Source: Trichopria drosophilae (taxonomy: Eukaryota; Arthropoda; Insecta; Hymenoptera; Diapriidae). Taken from it: 64,000 nucleotides of DNA. The DNA is taken from the NCBI GenBank assembly GCA_030407085.1, contig CM059587.1, forward strand, positions 74,699,001-74,763,000, given 5' to 3'. Shown here one piece after another: positions 22,624-34,962 of this stretch. The number at the start of each line of letters is the position of its first letter. Position 1 is the stretch's first letter. The translations under genes were made by a program, and so were the position numbers. Below the pieces are notes generated by a model. It saw only the letters and a list, made by a program, of their open reading frames with translations. It was not told where the DNA came from and did not search any database.

Positions 22624-23744
22624 ATGATTTGATACAAGAAAGTCATAACGGACCCTTTTAAAAGCAATGAGTTTAGGTTACACTAACCTTTATGTACGCC
22701 GAAAAAATGTATGAAAATATCTTACGTTAAATCGAATACTTTATTACAAATGATTTGCTAATTACTGTTTTTCGTTAACTGTAAACTCTTTCCTGAATAT
22801 ATTCATTATATCTATCATGAAAAATGAATATAGAAAAAATATATTTTTATCTTACTATTTAATACATAACAGTGACATATAATTAATCGTTTTTTAAATC
22901 GTGCAATTGACATTGGCGTTGACTTTTCAATGTAAGTTTATCTTTCTCGGTCATTGCATGCAGTAAATATTGGGATTTTTGATAAGACGATGGTGCATCT
23001 ATTTTTTGTATTACACTCGCAAATCAGTTTATCCTGAGAATTGCGGTGAATTACATTTCTTACATGCTCCAATTTTTTTTGGAATACTATAGCATTAACC
23101 ATATAGTCAGATTATGATTTTCTAGAAACACACAAATGTGAAACATGTATAGTAAGTTTATACATCAACATCGACTATTAAAAAATTATTAAAAATTCGT
23201 ATAGATTGTTTGTATAGATTTCAGATAAATGAATTTCCTCAAACAAAAATGCCTCATGGTTAATGGATTCTACCCAACATTAATTTGTTGCCTTCTATTT
23301 CTTCGAATGTCGATTTAGTCAAATCAAGCAAAGATTAAAGATGGATTTTTATCATAAAACTGTTATAAAGGCAAATAAGATTGGAACGAAGAAACAGTAG
23401 AGTGTGATATACCGAATTGTTCACTTTCACCAGTAGAATGTAATTTTCTAATTAATTTGTGATGTTACATTTTTTAAATGCGAAGTTTATAAGTTTATTT
23501 CTAAGTTTATAGTTAATGTAGATTACTAATCCAATTTATTACAGTAAACAATAAGTTTCATAACGTTAAAAAATATATCATTTTTTTTAATAACCTAAAC
23601 TGATGAGTTTTATGTGTTGAAATTAATTACTCAAATTTTTAATAATACCTTTAAATTTAGTGAAAGCAAAGTTTTTATATGTTAAATCTAATACACTCGT
23701 TTTTGGTACGTAAGCGTAATATATTAATTAATACCAATTTTCAG
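22624..23744. other. AT-rich spacer upstream of the TIMP-like gene
   Basis: No repeat or coding region was recognised. A 3' splice-site candidate, CCAATTTTCAG, ends at 23744, 17 bp before the ATG of the next gene, suggesting an upstream noncoding exon that I cannot place. Confidence 0.4.
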
Positions 23745-23761
23745 TTGATAAAAATAGAAGC

Positions 23762-24812
23762 ATGAAGGTTTTTGGATTTTTCGCACTTTTGGTCTTGGTG
23801 GCCATCATGGTTCCGAATGCAGAATCCTGCAGTTGCATGCAGTCTGATCAGAAAACTCTCTACGATGGTGCTAGCAACGGTAAGTTTTGTTAATTGGTAT
23901 TATGAAATAAATTTGTTATTATTGTTTAAAAGTGCAACATTATGATTTTTTTGTACGTATTACTTATGTTTCATTTTCTTTCCTTTTGAAAAATACATAA
24001 CTAAAATCGGTGATACTGAGAAATTAAGCCTTAGGTTTTATCATGACAATTTTTATTCATCGCAGAAACAACCAAACATAAAAATGATATCTATTGCAAA
24101 AATTTAAAATTATAGACTAAATTAGACTGAAAAGATATTCTCTTTGATAAACACAAAACATAAAATTACAGACAAAATATTTGCATGCATTCTAATACCT
24201 GGAAAAAGATTTTTTAATTTACTACTATTATTGAAATTTTACAATAATAAATGATGTTTTTATTTATTTATAGTGGTGGCAGTGAAACTGGAAAAACAGA
24301 TAAAAACAGACCATTTTTCTCGTGAATTCTTAGCTACTGTTACTGCAGTTTTAAAGGTAAATTTTAGTAATAAAATTATCAAAATTAAACGTATAATTGA
24401 ATCGAGAAAATGTGTTCAACCAATGTTTCTTCATTACTAAAATTTAATTTATGATATATTTTCTCATTTTAAGTAAAAATTTATACTTGCAGCAATTCAA
24501 GTAAATATTTATAGAGTTACAATATCTTTCACAATATTATGTTATATTTCATTACGTTTAAATATGATTACTTATTTTTCTTTAACACTCTTTTTGCAGA
24601 ACAATGACAAAATTAGCGCAGGTCAGTCCATAGTTCTATCTGCGTGGCCCACATGCGATCATTTCTTGTCATATGATGAGGAATCAGTCATCTCCGGCAG
24701 AATTGTCGATGGTAAATTTAAAATCGATATGTGTGGATTATCAGTTCCACGGCGATACTTTGATCCAACAAGTACTTTTAAGCGATTTGCACCAAAGCGG
24801 CTTCATCAGTAA
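23762..24812 (+). CDS. Secreted single-domain TIMP/NTR-like protein
   Basis: Three exons are inferred: 23762-23879, 24274-24356 and 24600-24812, with GT..AG introns in phases 1 and 0. They give 137 aa. Residues 1-22 form a signal peptide. Cleavage before C23 would expose a mature Cys-Ser-Cys start, the hallmark of tissue inhibitors of metalloproteinases, whose N-terminal cysteine chelates the catalytic zinc. The rest follows the NTR fold order: strands around 40-67, a central cysteine (C86), an SGRI stretch near 99-102, and a second cysteine (C112) in a DMCG context. The four mature cysteines fit the first two TIMP disulfides (C23-C86 and C25-C112). The third pair of TIMPs is absent, and there is no C-terminal TIMP subdomain. 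The domain is therefore like the one-domain nematode TIMPs. Family assignment rests on motifs and spacing; inhibition is not proven. The last 15 residues are basic. Confidence 0.8.
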
Positions 24813-24831
24813 ACTAAAATTTTACCAGGCT

Positions 24832-24841
24832 AATAAATAAA
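24832..24841 (+). promoter_or_regulatory. Polyadenylation signal for the TIMP-like gene
   Basis: Two overlapping AATAAA hexamers lie 20-29 bp after the stop codon, implying a very short 3' UTR. Confidence 0.65.
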
Positions 24842-25612
24842 TCACACAATTCCCAGAAACTTCTGGCGACAACACAAATCAATTTGTTTTATAAGTTCTA
24901 TCACAATATTGATGAGTTATTCGAAAAAGACTGAGCAGAAATTGCGTAATACAATTTCCAGTTCTTTTTATCCCTCGAATACTTGTTAACATGTATATTA
25001 TAACCTCGTTCGTTAACTGTGAATTAATAGGAAATCGTGTATTTATTATCTTTGTGTGATAGTTCTTTGCGTATAGACAATGAATATCAGAAATTGATTT
25101 ATCAACTGTAACGTTTGCGTAAGTCAAACATATTATTGAACATTTTTATTGTACAGGATCATCTTTTATCATGTAAAAATAAATATAACATTTATTGTAA
25201 TGATATTCTTTAATCCATCCCACACCTTATAATTTGATTCACCAGAGGATTAAATAGTTTGAATTTGGAAGTTGATTTCCTTTGCCACATTTACGGATTA
25301 TTTTTCATGTTTGCGATATAAAAATAATACATATTAAGAACAAATTCAACACGATTTAAGAATATATTAAAACAATTCGACACTAAAAAAGAAATATAGT
25401 GTTACTGACTTAATCTGTGGTGGTAGGTTAAAACATGAATATTTAGTTAATTCGATTATACATATTGATTCAATATCACTACATCTTTCAGCATTTATTA
25501 GTGATAAGTCATTTATGAGAATAAATTCCGCCATACTTTTAATGTTTTTTAAATATTAAAACTAAAAAAAATTTTTGTTTTTAGCCACCTAAATAGCAAT
25601 ATTTATGTATAG
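24842..25612. other. AT-rich spacer
   Basis: No gene or clear repeat is visible. An 82-codon minus frame at 24879-25127 lacks recognisable features. Confidence 0.4.
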
Positions 25613-25841
25613 CAGAGTCTCGGTATATTTTCCCGTTCGGTTCCTCGCCTTCCCCTCCTATCTCCTTATATTTGTCAAAAGAAGATAAGTGCCGCTTCTC
25701 CCACTCTCCTGAGTCGCGTTACGTTCGTGACGTCACAATAGGCCCTTCCTGAGGCCCCAGCGCCCAAGGTGGGGGAAAAAGAGAGCGGCGACAGTTAAAT
25801 ATAACGAGACGGAATTGGGCAAATATACCGGGTCTCTACTG
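25613..25841. mobile_element. GC-rich CAG/CTG-ended MITE with CRE palindrome (family 1)
   Basis: The left end is CAGAGTCTCGGTATA and the right end TATACCGGGTCTCTACTG, inverted copies of each other. The interior is the reverse complement of the copies at 6280 and 27054: it contains TTCGTGACGTCACAATAGG, with a perfect TGACGTCA at 25728-25735. Subterminal inverted words (GGTTCCTCGC, TTATATTTGTC, ATATAACGAGACGGAA) are shared with the other copies. Confidence 0.75.
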
Positions 25842-26079
25842 CACGAACGATTCAGTCATGTTCCGACGTAAAGAATACTACCAATATGAATGGATAAATA
25901 ATAAAATTCTCCTTTTTTCCCAACTTGTTATTTAGCGATCGTTGCCCTTAGTCACTCACCCATACTGATACTTCCAAAAATAACAAACAAAAAATGGCAA
26001 TCGGTTTTGGGGATTTTCAAATTGTATAAATGGTGCACCACTAAAAAAATTACGATTTTCGACACGAGAGCCGCAGGTA

Positions 26080-26398
26080 CAGTAGAACCCCCTTTTTACG
26101 ACATGGGTCGGTTCCGCGACTTCCCCTCAAGCTCCCGTTTATCGACATGCCAGCTAGAAAAGTGTGTTCCCCCACCGCAACCCATCGACAAGCATGCTAA
26201 CGTGACGTCAGACGTCACTCGACCAATGCGGTTGTTTCGCGGGCTATGCACATATACATGCGCCGCCTGGTGAGAGGGAGCGTTTAGACGTGGTGGGGAT
26301 GACGGGAATCGCTGGTATGTCGTTAAAAGGGGTGTCACTAGTGTCGTAGAAAAGAATATGTCGGTAAACGGAGGTGGCGTTAAAAGAGAGTTCTACTG
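26080..26398. mobile_element. CAG/CTG-ended MITE, distinct family, with double CRE palindrome
   Basis: The element starts CAGTAGAACCCCC and ends AGAGAGTTCTACTG, flanked on both sides by TA (26078-26079 and 26399-26400). Length is 319 bp. The termini resemble pogo/Tigger elements. The interior is GC- and CpG-rich and differs from family 1, yet carries the perfect 17-nt palindrome GTGACGTCAGACGTCAC at 26202-26218, two overlapping CRE-like sites. Open frames on both strands (80-88 codons) come from its composition. Confidence 0.75.
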
Positions 26399-26400
26399 TA

Positions 26401-27053
26401 GTTTCGTTTTTCAAAATCTTATAATTTCCTACGCTAAAATAGCACTGAAATTTAAATTTAAAAAGTCCATTTTTTAAACGATTCGATGTAAACAAATTTA
26501 TTTATTATGAAAATTTAGTTTCCTTTATATGTTTGTCTTTATATTTTATTTCAAACAAATTTTGCGGCCTTTCATGAAGAAGAAAATTTTTTTTCTGTCT
26601 GGAAGAAAAAAATACAGGACAGTTTCCAACACAAATCTGTCAATATAGTGTAGTTTCATTTTTTTCACACACAACTAATTATTCTCCGTCACCCAAAATT
26701 ACTATTTAAAAATTCTCTACATTGATTCATATAAAAAAAATCTTATTTATCAATGACATTAAATATGTTTTTTTTTTTATATAGAGTTTCCTAAATATTA
26801 AAAACATTGCGGAATTATTCTTATATAATTGTCAGTATAGATATTGATGTTTGTGTCGAAATTCCGTGGGTCATAGATAATATTAACCAGAACAAAAGGA
26901 GGAAACCGAAAAAGTTATACAATTAAAAATTCTCGTGTTTCTGCTGACATCAGCACACTTACAATAATTGATAATTGATAGAAGAATATTCTTCACAATA
27001 AACTAAATCTTATGGAGGATGTCTTTGGATACCGTCGTGCATCAAGTGTATTA
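26401..27053. other. AT-rich spacer between two MITEs
   Basis: Nothing recognisable is seen between the two insertions. Confidence 0.4.
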
Positions 27054-27309
27054 CAGTAGACTCCCGGTATAATTGCATCTCGCTATATTTACGTCCCAGC
27101 ATATTTGCCTGGTTCCGTCTCGTTATATTTGTCTGTTACCACCCCCCCCCCCTTGCGCGCTCGTCCTCGATAAGGGCCAGCTGTGACGTCACGAACATAA
27201 AGGGACTGCGGGTAGTGGGAGAAGCGGCGCACCCCTTCTTCTGGGAAATGTAAGGAGGCGGGAGGGAAAGGCGAGGAACCTAGCATGCAGATATACCGGG
27301 ACTCTACTG
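27054..27309. mobile_element. GC-rich CAG/CTG-ended MITE with CRE palindrome, best preserved copy (family 1)
   Basis: The left end CAGTAGACTCCCGGTATA and the right end TATACCGGGACTCTACTG are near-perfect inverted repeats, flanked by TA at 27052-27053 and 27310-27311. Length is 256 bp. It carries TGACGTCA at 27184-27191, and a run of eleven or more C after ACCA near 27142. It lies in the same orientation as the copy at 6280. Confidence 0.85.
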
Positions 27310-27831
27310 TATCTAGTTTCTAATCACTGCTTAAAACTGAGTTTTGAAGTAATAACTTTCTATAAACGTTGACCATTGGTTTTCGTAAATAACTATTAAT
27401 TCAACAACGTACTGTTTTTCTTTTAGTTTTTTCATCCATAACAAGACATATCCCAACATATTTCTAATTTTCAAATTCATGTAATTCATGAATGTATCGT
27501 TAAATAAGTATAAGAAGTCTTAATATTTTAAATATTTATTATTGACCAAATATTTCTATAATTAGTCCTAGTTGCAATCCACTAGCTGATTAATTAATGC
27601 AGGTATCATTATGAGCTGTGTATTACTAACTTTATAATAATACTAACTTTTGCAACCTGAAAACTTATTAACGGTTATTTAGATGAAATAAAAATGGTTA
27701 ATTATTAATTTAAACTGACCATAAAAGATAATAGTAATAATAAAAGATTTGATTCGTGTTGGTATGTCAGGAAGTATACTTTATAAAAAATTATGTGTTA
27801 GTTTATATTTACCCATTAACCGTTTATAACT

Positions 27832-28762
27832 CCCAAATGCGTACAATTTACACACATCGTTTTTTGTGTGCAATAAACATTTTTTTAAAATTGGAGACTT
27901 TTGTATTCCTCTAGTTTTGTGGTCCCTCTTTCCAGTGGCGTTGAACAGATTTTCAAACAATTGATGTTCACCACATTTTTTTTCACAAACGTTGAAAACT
28001 AAAAGCCATTTTTGAGATTCGATTTTTTTAAAAGGCAATTTTCAATATGATATCGGGTCAGAAAGGTTCTCGATGGATTTAAAAATGGCGCCTAAACATC
28101 ACAAAATGTTCAAAATGGAGGAATTGTCTACACATGTACAGAAATAATTTAATGAACATGTTTTACAATGTTTACTCATTTTGATTTTACAGTTTAAGGA
28201 ACTATCGTATAGAAGTAATTGTTCTTAGGTTATATGCAATTCGTGTTTATCTGCCCAAATAGTTTTTAGTTACTCTTACAGTTCAATATTTTATATTTAC
28301 ATAAAGTTATCATTTTCTTTCCAAGTATTATATAAAATCGTAAAGTTAGTCAGTGATTTTTGAATAATCCTTTTGAAAGTTATCCAGGACCATTTCCACA
28401 TGCACACGTACATACGTCCAACCGCCCACTTTTAAAAAAATGTTGGCGTTCAGGCGCCATTTTAAAATCCAAATCGATAAAAATCAACATATGTGAAAGT
28501 CTATTTTTAAAGTAAAACTATCGGGAACGCTTTTCTGGTATGTTAGCCGGTAGGCTCTGAAAAAATAATCCTAGCTCAAAAATCGCGTATGTTGCAATAA
28601 TTGAGTAAAAAAATGTGTTGAACATCATTTGAACATTTTATCACCGCCATATCGAAAGAGTAACCTCAAAAGTAGTGGGATACGATGGTCTCCATTTTTT
28701 AGAAATCTTATTACATACAAAAAACAACCCTTTAACCCGTGTGCAAATTGTGCACTCTTGGG
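27832..28762. repeat. Foldback element of about 930 bp (family 2)
   Basis: The left end CCCAAATGCGTACAATTTACAC is mirrored at the right by GTGCAAATTGTGCACTCTTGGG. The interior matches other copies: 27915-27985 matches 38365-38435 in the same orientation, and 28480-28600 is the reverse complement of 7745-7860 and 38475-38585. AAAATGGCG and its reverse complement CGCCATTTT occur in opposite halves. The minus-strand frame at 27781-28038 overlaps this element and is not considered a gene. Confidence 0.6.
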
Positions 28763-29338
28763 CATTAACCTTTAGAGGGCCAGGATTTTGAGACGGTAAA
28801 TTACCTTAAAAATTCCGATAAAACGTATCTTATATAATCGATTGAACGTAGACAAAATGCCAATGTTAGAAATTTCAAATTCAAACAAATTTTCAATTGT
28901 ATATTTTTGTTTTTTCATCAAATTATTAATAGATGAGATCATTTACTCCTCAAAATGTGTTACATAATTTTCAAAAAATATAATGTAGAATGATATAAGC
29001 GGTATAAATAATGTAAAAGGGGTAAAAAGGGATGAGCATGGTTGAAAAAGGATAGTAGGGAATCCATATGTTTAATTGCATCAAGTAGTAAGAATCAAAT
29101 TAATTTATAATAATTTTGAAATGTAATTATAGTCTTATGTGGACCTAACATAATGGTTTTCCCGACCCTCTCAAGGCCAAAGGATTAATAATTGCACTGT
29201 TTAATAAAATATTGCGTATTTCTGTGACTTCTGTTAAACATTCGTGGACTTAATATTCTTTTGAAATAAGTTTGTCATTAATTTTCACTAGTTCAAATTA
29301 CCACAGTTTACAGACATTCTCTAATTATAATAGTTTAT

Positions 29339-30225
29339 TTAGCTGAAATCACAAGAATGTTCGCTTTTATGAATAATAAAAAACTTAATAATTAGAATAT
29401 CTTTAGGTAACTGTTTATCAAGTTCCGTCCATAAATTACAATATTGTAGAATTCTTTGGGCAATAATCTCTATTGGTATAACAGTATCAATTATTAGATA
29501 TACCAACAGGTCGTTAATGCCATTGTACATTACCGGTTGAATATTAGCAAAGGAGGATTCTCCTATCGATTTTACGCTTGTGATAAATGCACAATAATAG
29601 TTACAGGGACAAAATGATTTAGTTTAGGCAAACAAACGATTAGTGCTCTTCATGAAATACGAGAAAATGGTGGGAGCAACCAAGTAAATTGGCTAAAAAA
29701 TAAATTGATTAGTAACCAGTAATTTGATTCAAACAATTTTTAATATCGTAACTATTTTCTGAGTTGCCTCAACCAATTTCTAGTTTAAATTTAAATGACT
29801 AAGCGGTTGTTAGCACCAGCCAATCCTTTTTTACCTCGTGAAACCAATTCATTACTGTCGCGATGGACGACAAAATATATATATATATATATATTAGCAA
29901 ATTGTAATCGATACCTTATTAACAAATGTAACTTAACAATTTTGTAAAGGACTGTGGGAGTCAATTGCGCAGTCCTAGAAAGATTAATCCTTAAATATTC
30001 TCTGGGAGACAATTTTGCTTCTTTCGGGTTGTCCAAGGTAAGTTGGAATCCCTCTATCGGTATAGTTACATACTCCGTTGAAAAGAGTAGATACATGGTA
30101 GATACGAAGGGATTCATTCCACGCCCATCGTGAAAGTACAACGTAACATCGACGGAACGGAACACGGAAACGGGACGCGGAATCGAAAAAGGCGGTAAAA
30201 ACTCATCCATGATCATGCGTTCCAC
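29339..30225 (-). pseudogene. Two neighbouring minus-strand open frames, possible decayed gene
   Basis: A 144-codon frame (29791-30225) and a second stretch (29339 to about 29740, open but for one TAA) lie in tandem on the minus strand. The longer one starts at 30225; its first 60 codons are less AT-biased than the surroundings and are rich in Pro, Phe and Val. The second follows an acceptor-like TTTATTTTTTAG and has two hydrophobic stretches. I recognise no family. The AT repeat at 29875-29894 falls inside the first frame and would code for alternating Ile-Tyr, which argues against a functional protein there. Both could be chance frames. Confidence 0.2.
29875..29894. repeat. (AT)10 microsatellite
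   Basis: Ten uninterrupted AT dinucleotides. Confidence 0.95.
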
Positions 30226-31143
30226 AGTAATTGGGATTTGTATCTACAATTTTATTCCTAAAAGGAAACTGGTGAAGAATCTGGTTGTCAAAAGGAAATG
30301 TTCCAGGGTGGAACTTTCGAAATATACTCACATTACACAATGATAGCGAAATTAATATAATGCATACGCGACTGTAAAAAATGACAATGAAAATAAAACT
30401 GTTGTAATTTTCAATTCTAAAAATTTGGTAATATGACCACGTTCAACGTTGTCTCGCAACTTTACGATAGTCCTGTAAATAATGGGATCATGTTATATCT
30501 TGGAAAGTGGAGTGCATATACCAAGTAATTTTTTCGAAGAATCCTATTCAGGGGTTAGAATTAATCCACTACGTCAGGATTTTGAGATATTTCAGGTTAT
30601 ACGCTAAAAATGCAGTTTTTGGCAACTTTTGAGGTTGTGTAAAAAAGACACAAATACATTTTTATAGGGGTTTGCATTTGTTGGATCATATTGGACCCTC
30701 GTTCGCTTTAATTTAAGAGTCGCAAAGTTCATTTGCGATTTTTTCTTCACCAAGATGCGACATTTTGAAATTACGAGATGTATTAATGTCATGAGCATTT
30801 GCATTAAATACTTTGAGGCACTTATTTTTTTTCATTGTGTATTTTCTTTTCGTACTGTGGGGTGTTTATCATTTCAGAATAAGAATTTGATACATATGAA
30901 AATTTTTGAATTCAAGAAGGCGGATTCAAAATGGCGTACAAACATGTTTTCAAAAATGTTCAAAATAATGAAACATGTTTTTACTTATAAATATCCAAAA
31001 TTTCTATAGTTGTTGATATTAATACAGGCTTGATGAGGTTTTAATTTTCGACCGATTTTTAAATTAATATATTCAACTAGGTGACCGAAAAATACCAAAA
31101 CTATTTGAATATATTATATTAATACAGGTTTCATGACATTAAA

Positions 31144-31160
31144 TTTGACCTTGACCTTGT
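31144..31160 (-). promoter_or_regulatory. Doubled nuclear-receptor-like half site
   Basis: The plus strand reads TTTGACCTTGACCTTGTC. The reverse complement contains TCAAGGTCA, the monomer site bound by ERR and FTZ-F1 type receptors, plus a second overlapping AAGGTCA. Nothing nearby shows what gene it would serve, and such words also occur in repeats. Confidence 0.3.
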
Positions 31161-34100
31161 CTTTCAAGGGCATTTGAAAGTAAATTTTTGTACATTATAG
31201 ATGTATACTATAGTTACAAATTAGTGTATCTTGGTGTGGTATTAACTATCGTGTTTATACTAGTTATAATATCAGAGATAAAAGTTTGAGCCTGATTAGA
31301 TCGTTATAAAAAATCGTTTGACATGGAACAGAGACGCAATTTGTTTGGAAAAAGAAAACCGTACTTGCAATTTCATGCGAAAAAAAGAGGTGCAAGAATT
31401 AAAATTTATTTAACAATTTTGATAATTAATGTATAATAAAACTATAAAAGGTATTCTTTGCTTTAAATTGCGATTTAAATACAAAAGAACAATATACTTT
31501 ATCAGATCCTGACACTGAGGCGAGGGGCAATGTGTATCTTCGTGCCTTTGTCATTGAAAATATCGTATCTAAGAGGGCGAGGACACTTTATGACTTGTGT
31601 AATGTTTTCAGCACGCGTCTTTGTCTGGAGTACTTGTGCCGAAATCATTTCACACGAGTTACAGCACCTCCCCCGTCGTTTTTTTCCATTGATCCGTAAC
31701 TTTGCTATTGTTTCGAAATCACCAAATAAACTTAATTAAATCATAGACAAAATTATTGTCATTTTTTCGTCATTAAAGGCTACATTTATGACAAATTTAA
31801 AAAATTTATTGGAATAATTTAACTTATTTAACTCCAGTACATTCCAGAATCATAATTTCATTACTTAGAAAAGTAAGATTTTATTAGAGAATATGATGTA
31901 ATTTCATACTTTTAATTCATTAATAATCTCAGTTTTTTAATAAGTACGCATACATGTGTAATTAATTACACATTCACTCCATAATTTTTAATGCTGATGA
32001 ATATCAGAATTAATAATATAGAACCGAGTATTAACTTATTGTACAAATTTTGGTTGCGCGGTTAACTTGTGGTTGAATCTCAAGGTGTCGGATTACTCCT
32101 GAAATTCAGCTAGAGGTTCACTCGTATGCGCTCGTTCAACTTACTCTTCTTACTAACCGCAATACTTAGTCAGTAGTGTAATAACTGAATAGATCAATAG
32201 CACTCTGTAAACTAGAAGAGGAAACGTTTAGTCCGAACAATTAGAGTTTAGTATTGTAGCTAATAATCCATTCACAGCATTTGAAATTTTCTTAAAACCT
32301 CGCCAAGGTTAACAACAGTGCATTTAAATAACAAGTTTTTGTATTTTTCATTTACGTTTCAGATAAGATATAATGATTCTTGAAAGTTCTGTTAAATATA
32401 ATATATTAATTTTTCTGTTGACAGATAGCTAATCTAATTCAAATTATGAACAACCGTTTGTAAGGACATTGTACCGAACACATAAAAAATAAAAGTCACA
32501 GTTATGTAACAAAAAATAAAATTATATAACTAGTAACGTGTATATAAAAATTAAAAGCTTTTCATTTCTGGAGCAGTGAACTCGTCTCTGGTAAAACTTG
32601 TTTTTATTTTCTAGGAGTGCTTACTAGAACTCTTTGAGACTAATATTAGCTGTCGAATACAATTTGTATTTAGCTGTTTTGCATTTTAAAGGTTAAGAAT
32701 CGAAAATCGATAAATTTATTTAATTTCGAACTAGACATTTTGTAAATCACTTGTTTACCTTATTTTAAATACTTTATCATTTTAAATAGCATATGTATCT
32801 AAATTGCAGTTGTTTGATATGTTTAGAGGAAACAATATGTACACCTTTCCAGATCTAAAAATGACGGACAATTCAAAGATTAAATTAATTATAAAAGAGA
32901 AAAAAACGATCAAATTTGGATGCATTTAAAAAATGAATGTCTTTGAAATTAGACTCTCAGATTTGTTGCAAGCGACTCGTTGTTATTATGATTTTAATTC
33001 AATAAAAAAGTGGGGTATAAAAGTAAAATTTCTTCTTAAAATTCAATTATTTTGTTAACTTTTCTTCGTGGTTTGAATAGAATCCCAACGTCATGATAGT
33101 CGAGGAAAAATGAATAAAATTTCACAATTAATAAACATTTTTTGACAATGTTTTGTACATTTTGCTCAATATTGGTGTTCCAAATGGCGGGAGCTCAATT
33201 TTTGATGCTGACCTCAGAATCACGAAGAGCGATCTCGAAATAGTAACTGATGTACCTTTTAATTTATTCCAACGTGGATTTTGATGCGCTAATATTTGAT
33301 TGCAATTAAAGTGACAAAAATATAATTCCCAGCGTTAATGGGTTAATTTGATTGTTAGATTGTTTATATAATTCTCTCTAATAAGCCTTAAATAGTAATC
33401 AACAATCTTGGTCATGTTGGCAAATCACTAAACTACTGTAACTTGTCTCACCAACTTCGTGAGTAAATGAACATTAGTTCCAACAACTCGAAGTGTGTAT
33501 GTATCAACAAGACGCTTATAGTAACTTTTTTATCTAGAAGCTCAAGAAAACTTTATTTAAATATTGAACATTTTTTGAAATGTTTAACCAGATACCCTCT
33601 TTAAAAAATTATTTGGAATCATCGAATGTATCCGAATCGCATTATTCACTGCCAAATAGTCCTTGGGAAAAATCTTCTACGTGCGATAATTAACATTTGT
33701 TTTATACCACGAATGAAATTATCTAAAATAACTAATCACGTATTAGTTCAAAAGAAGATCAAAATTGTGCAATGTAATAAAATGTTTGCACGGGAAGCGG
33801 AGTGCACATGGAACAAAATGTCTGCTTTTATGTACAGAAAAAGTACATTTTGTTTCGACACGTGTAAGTTTAATAAATGTTCATGTTTCAAATTAAGAAG
33901 GGGAATATTGGCCTTCAATCCCTAAATAATAAGTGGAAACTCATACAGCACCTAACTTTAGAATAAGACTGAGTAAGGTTGACTTAAGACCATCAACCTT
34001 CCAGCAACATTACTTTAACATAAGGTTTGGTGTTGTTAGGAAATATGTAAGTATATCAACATTATGTAGCACATTCAAACTGTTCATCCATCTTTACCCA

Positions 34101-34962
34101 ACCTGACTAAATATGCCAATAATCGATGTCTAAAAATCTACAGTAAAACTGGGGTATGTTAGCAATCCAGTAACATTGTAATACAGATAGTAGATGATAA
34201 TCAATGTCAAATCATATAAATTTCGTAATGGTTAATTTAACCATTTTATACAAGTAAATCGTATGACTATAATTATAAATGTTAATTCCTTGTAAGTTCT
34301 GAATTATAAATATGTTTCTAAAGGAGTAAAATACGAACGGTTCAGTCCAGAGTCAATTTTTAATCGAAGGGGCCAAGTTTCTATTAATAAGAGTATATTT
34401 GTCATCTTTTGGTGAAAATGATCTACTCCAAAACTGGGAATGATTGTAAAGATTTGCTTCAAGGAATTCAAAGTTTACTCCAAAATATTCAATAGTATTT
34501 TTCGTAGAAAGGTAGTAAAATAAAGTTTTATGCCCGTTACACGAATAATGTTTTTCGTCCGAGCGAGTGTAAAATTTGATCTCTGAATTAAAGTCACATT
34601 TCAAAAATTGAAGATTGCGGACCATAAGAAACAAGTTTCCAAACAATCCAGTACATTTTAAAATAATCTAATTAATTTTAAAAATATCCTCCTCCCTATT
34701 GCATCCATCATTTAAAATTTTTGAGATCTGAATTCAGATTCGTCATCCAACCAAAAAAATAATACACGTACTCAGTGTCATTAAAATAACACATATTTAA
34801 AATGAAGCGTTGAGCGGTTATTAATATTTGAGATCCACATTTTTTTCGTCAATTTTTTTGAGCTGACATATTGAATTTTTATAAAATCTGTTTCGCTATT
34901 TTTAAGCTTACATATTGCGGACGTAATGTTTTAAGGTATAACGTTGCTCTGGTTACTTATTA

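Larger units (their letters stand above)
28763..34962. other. Long intergenic stretch, repeats and weak open frames
   Basis: No confident gene was found. It holds the weak minus-strand frames at 29339-30225, a (AT)10 tract at 29875-29894, a degraded family-2-like repeat at about 30600-31000, and a doubled TGACCT site near 31146. A CpG-richer plus frame at 31530-31739, a cysteine-containing plus frame at 33626-33925 and a minus frame at 34353-34646 have no recognisable domain or splice context. Confidence 0.35.

Noticed and set aside
26007..26495. Overlapping frames of 80-88 codons on both strands
   Set aside because: They cover the MITE at 26080 and arise from its base composition.
33626..33925. 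99-codon plus frame with seven cysteines
   Set aside because: No signal peptide or known cysteine pattern, and no supporting splice sites; it is probably chance.
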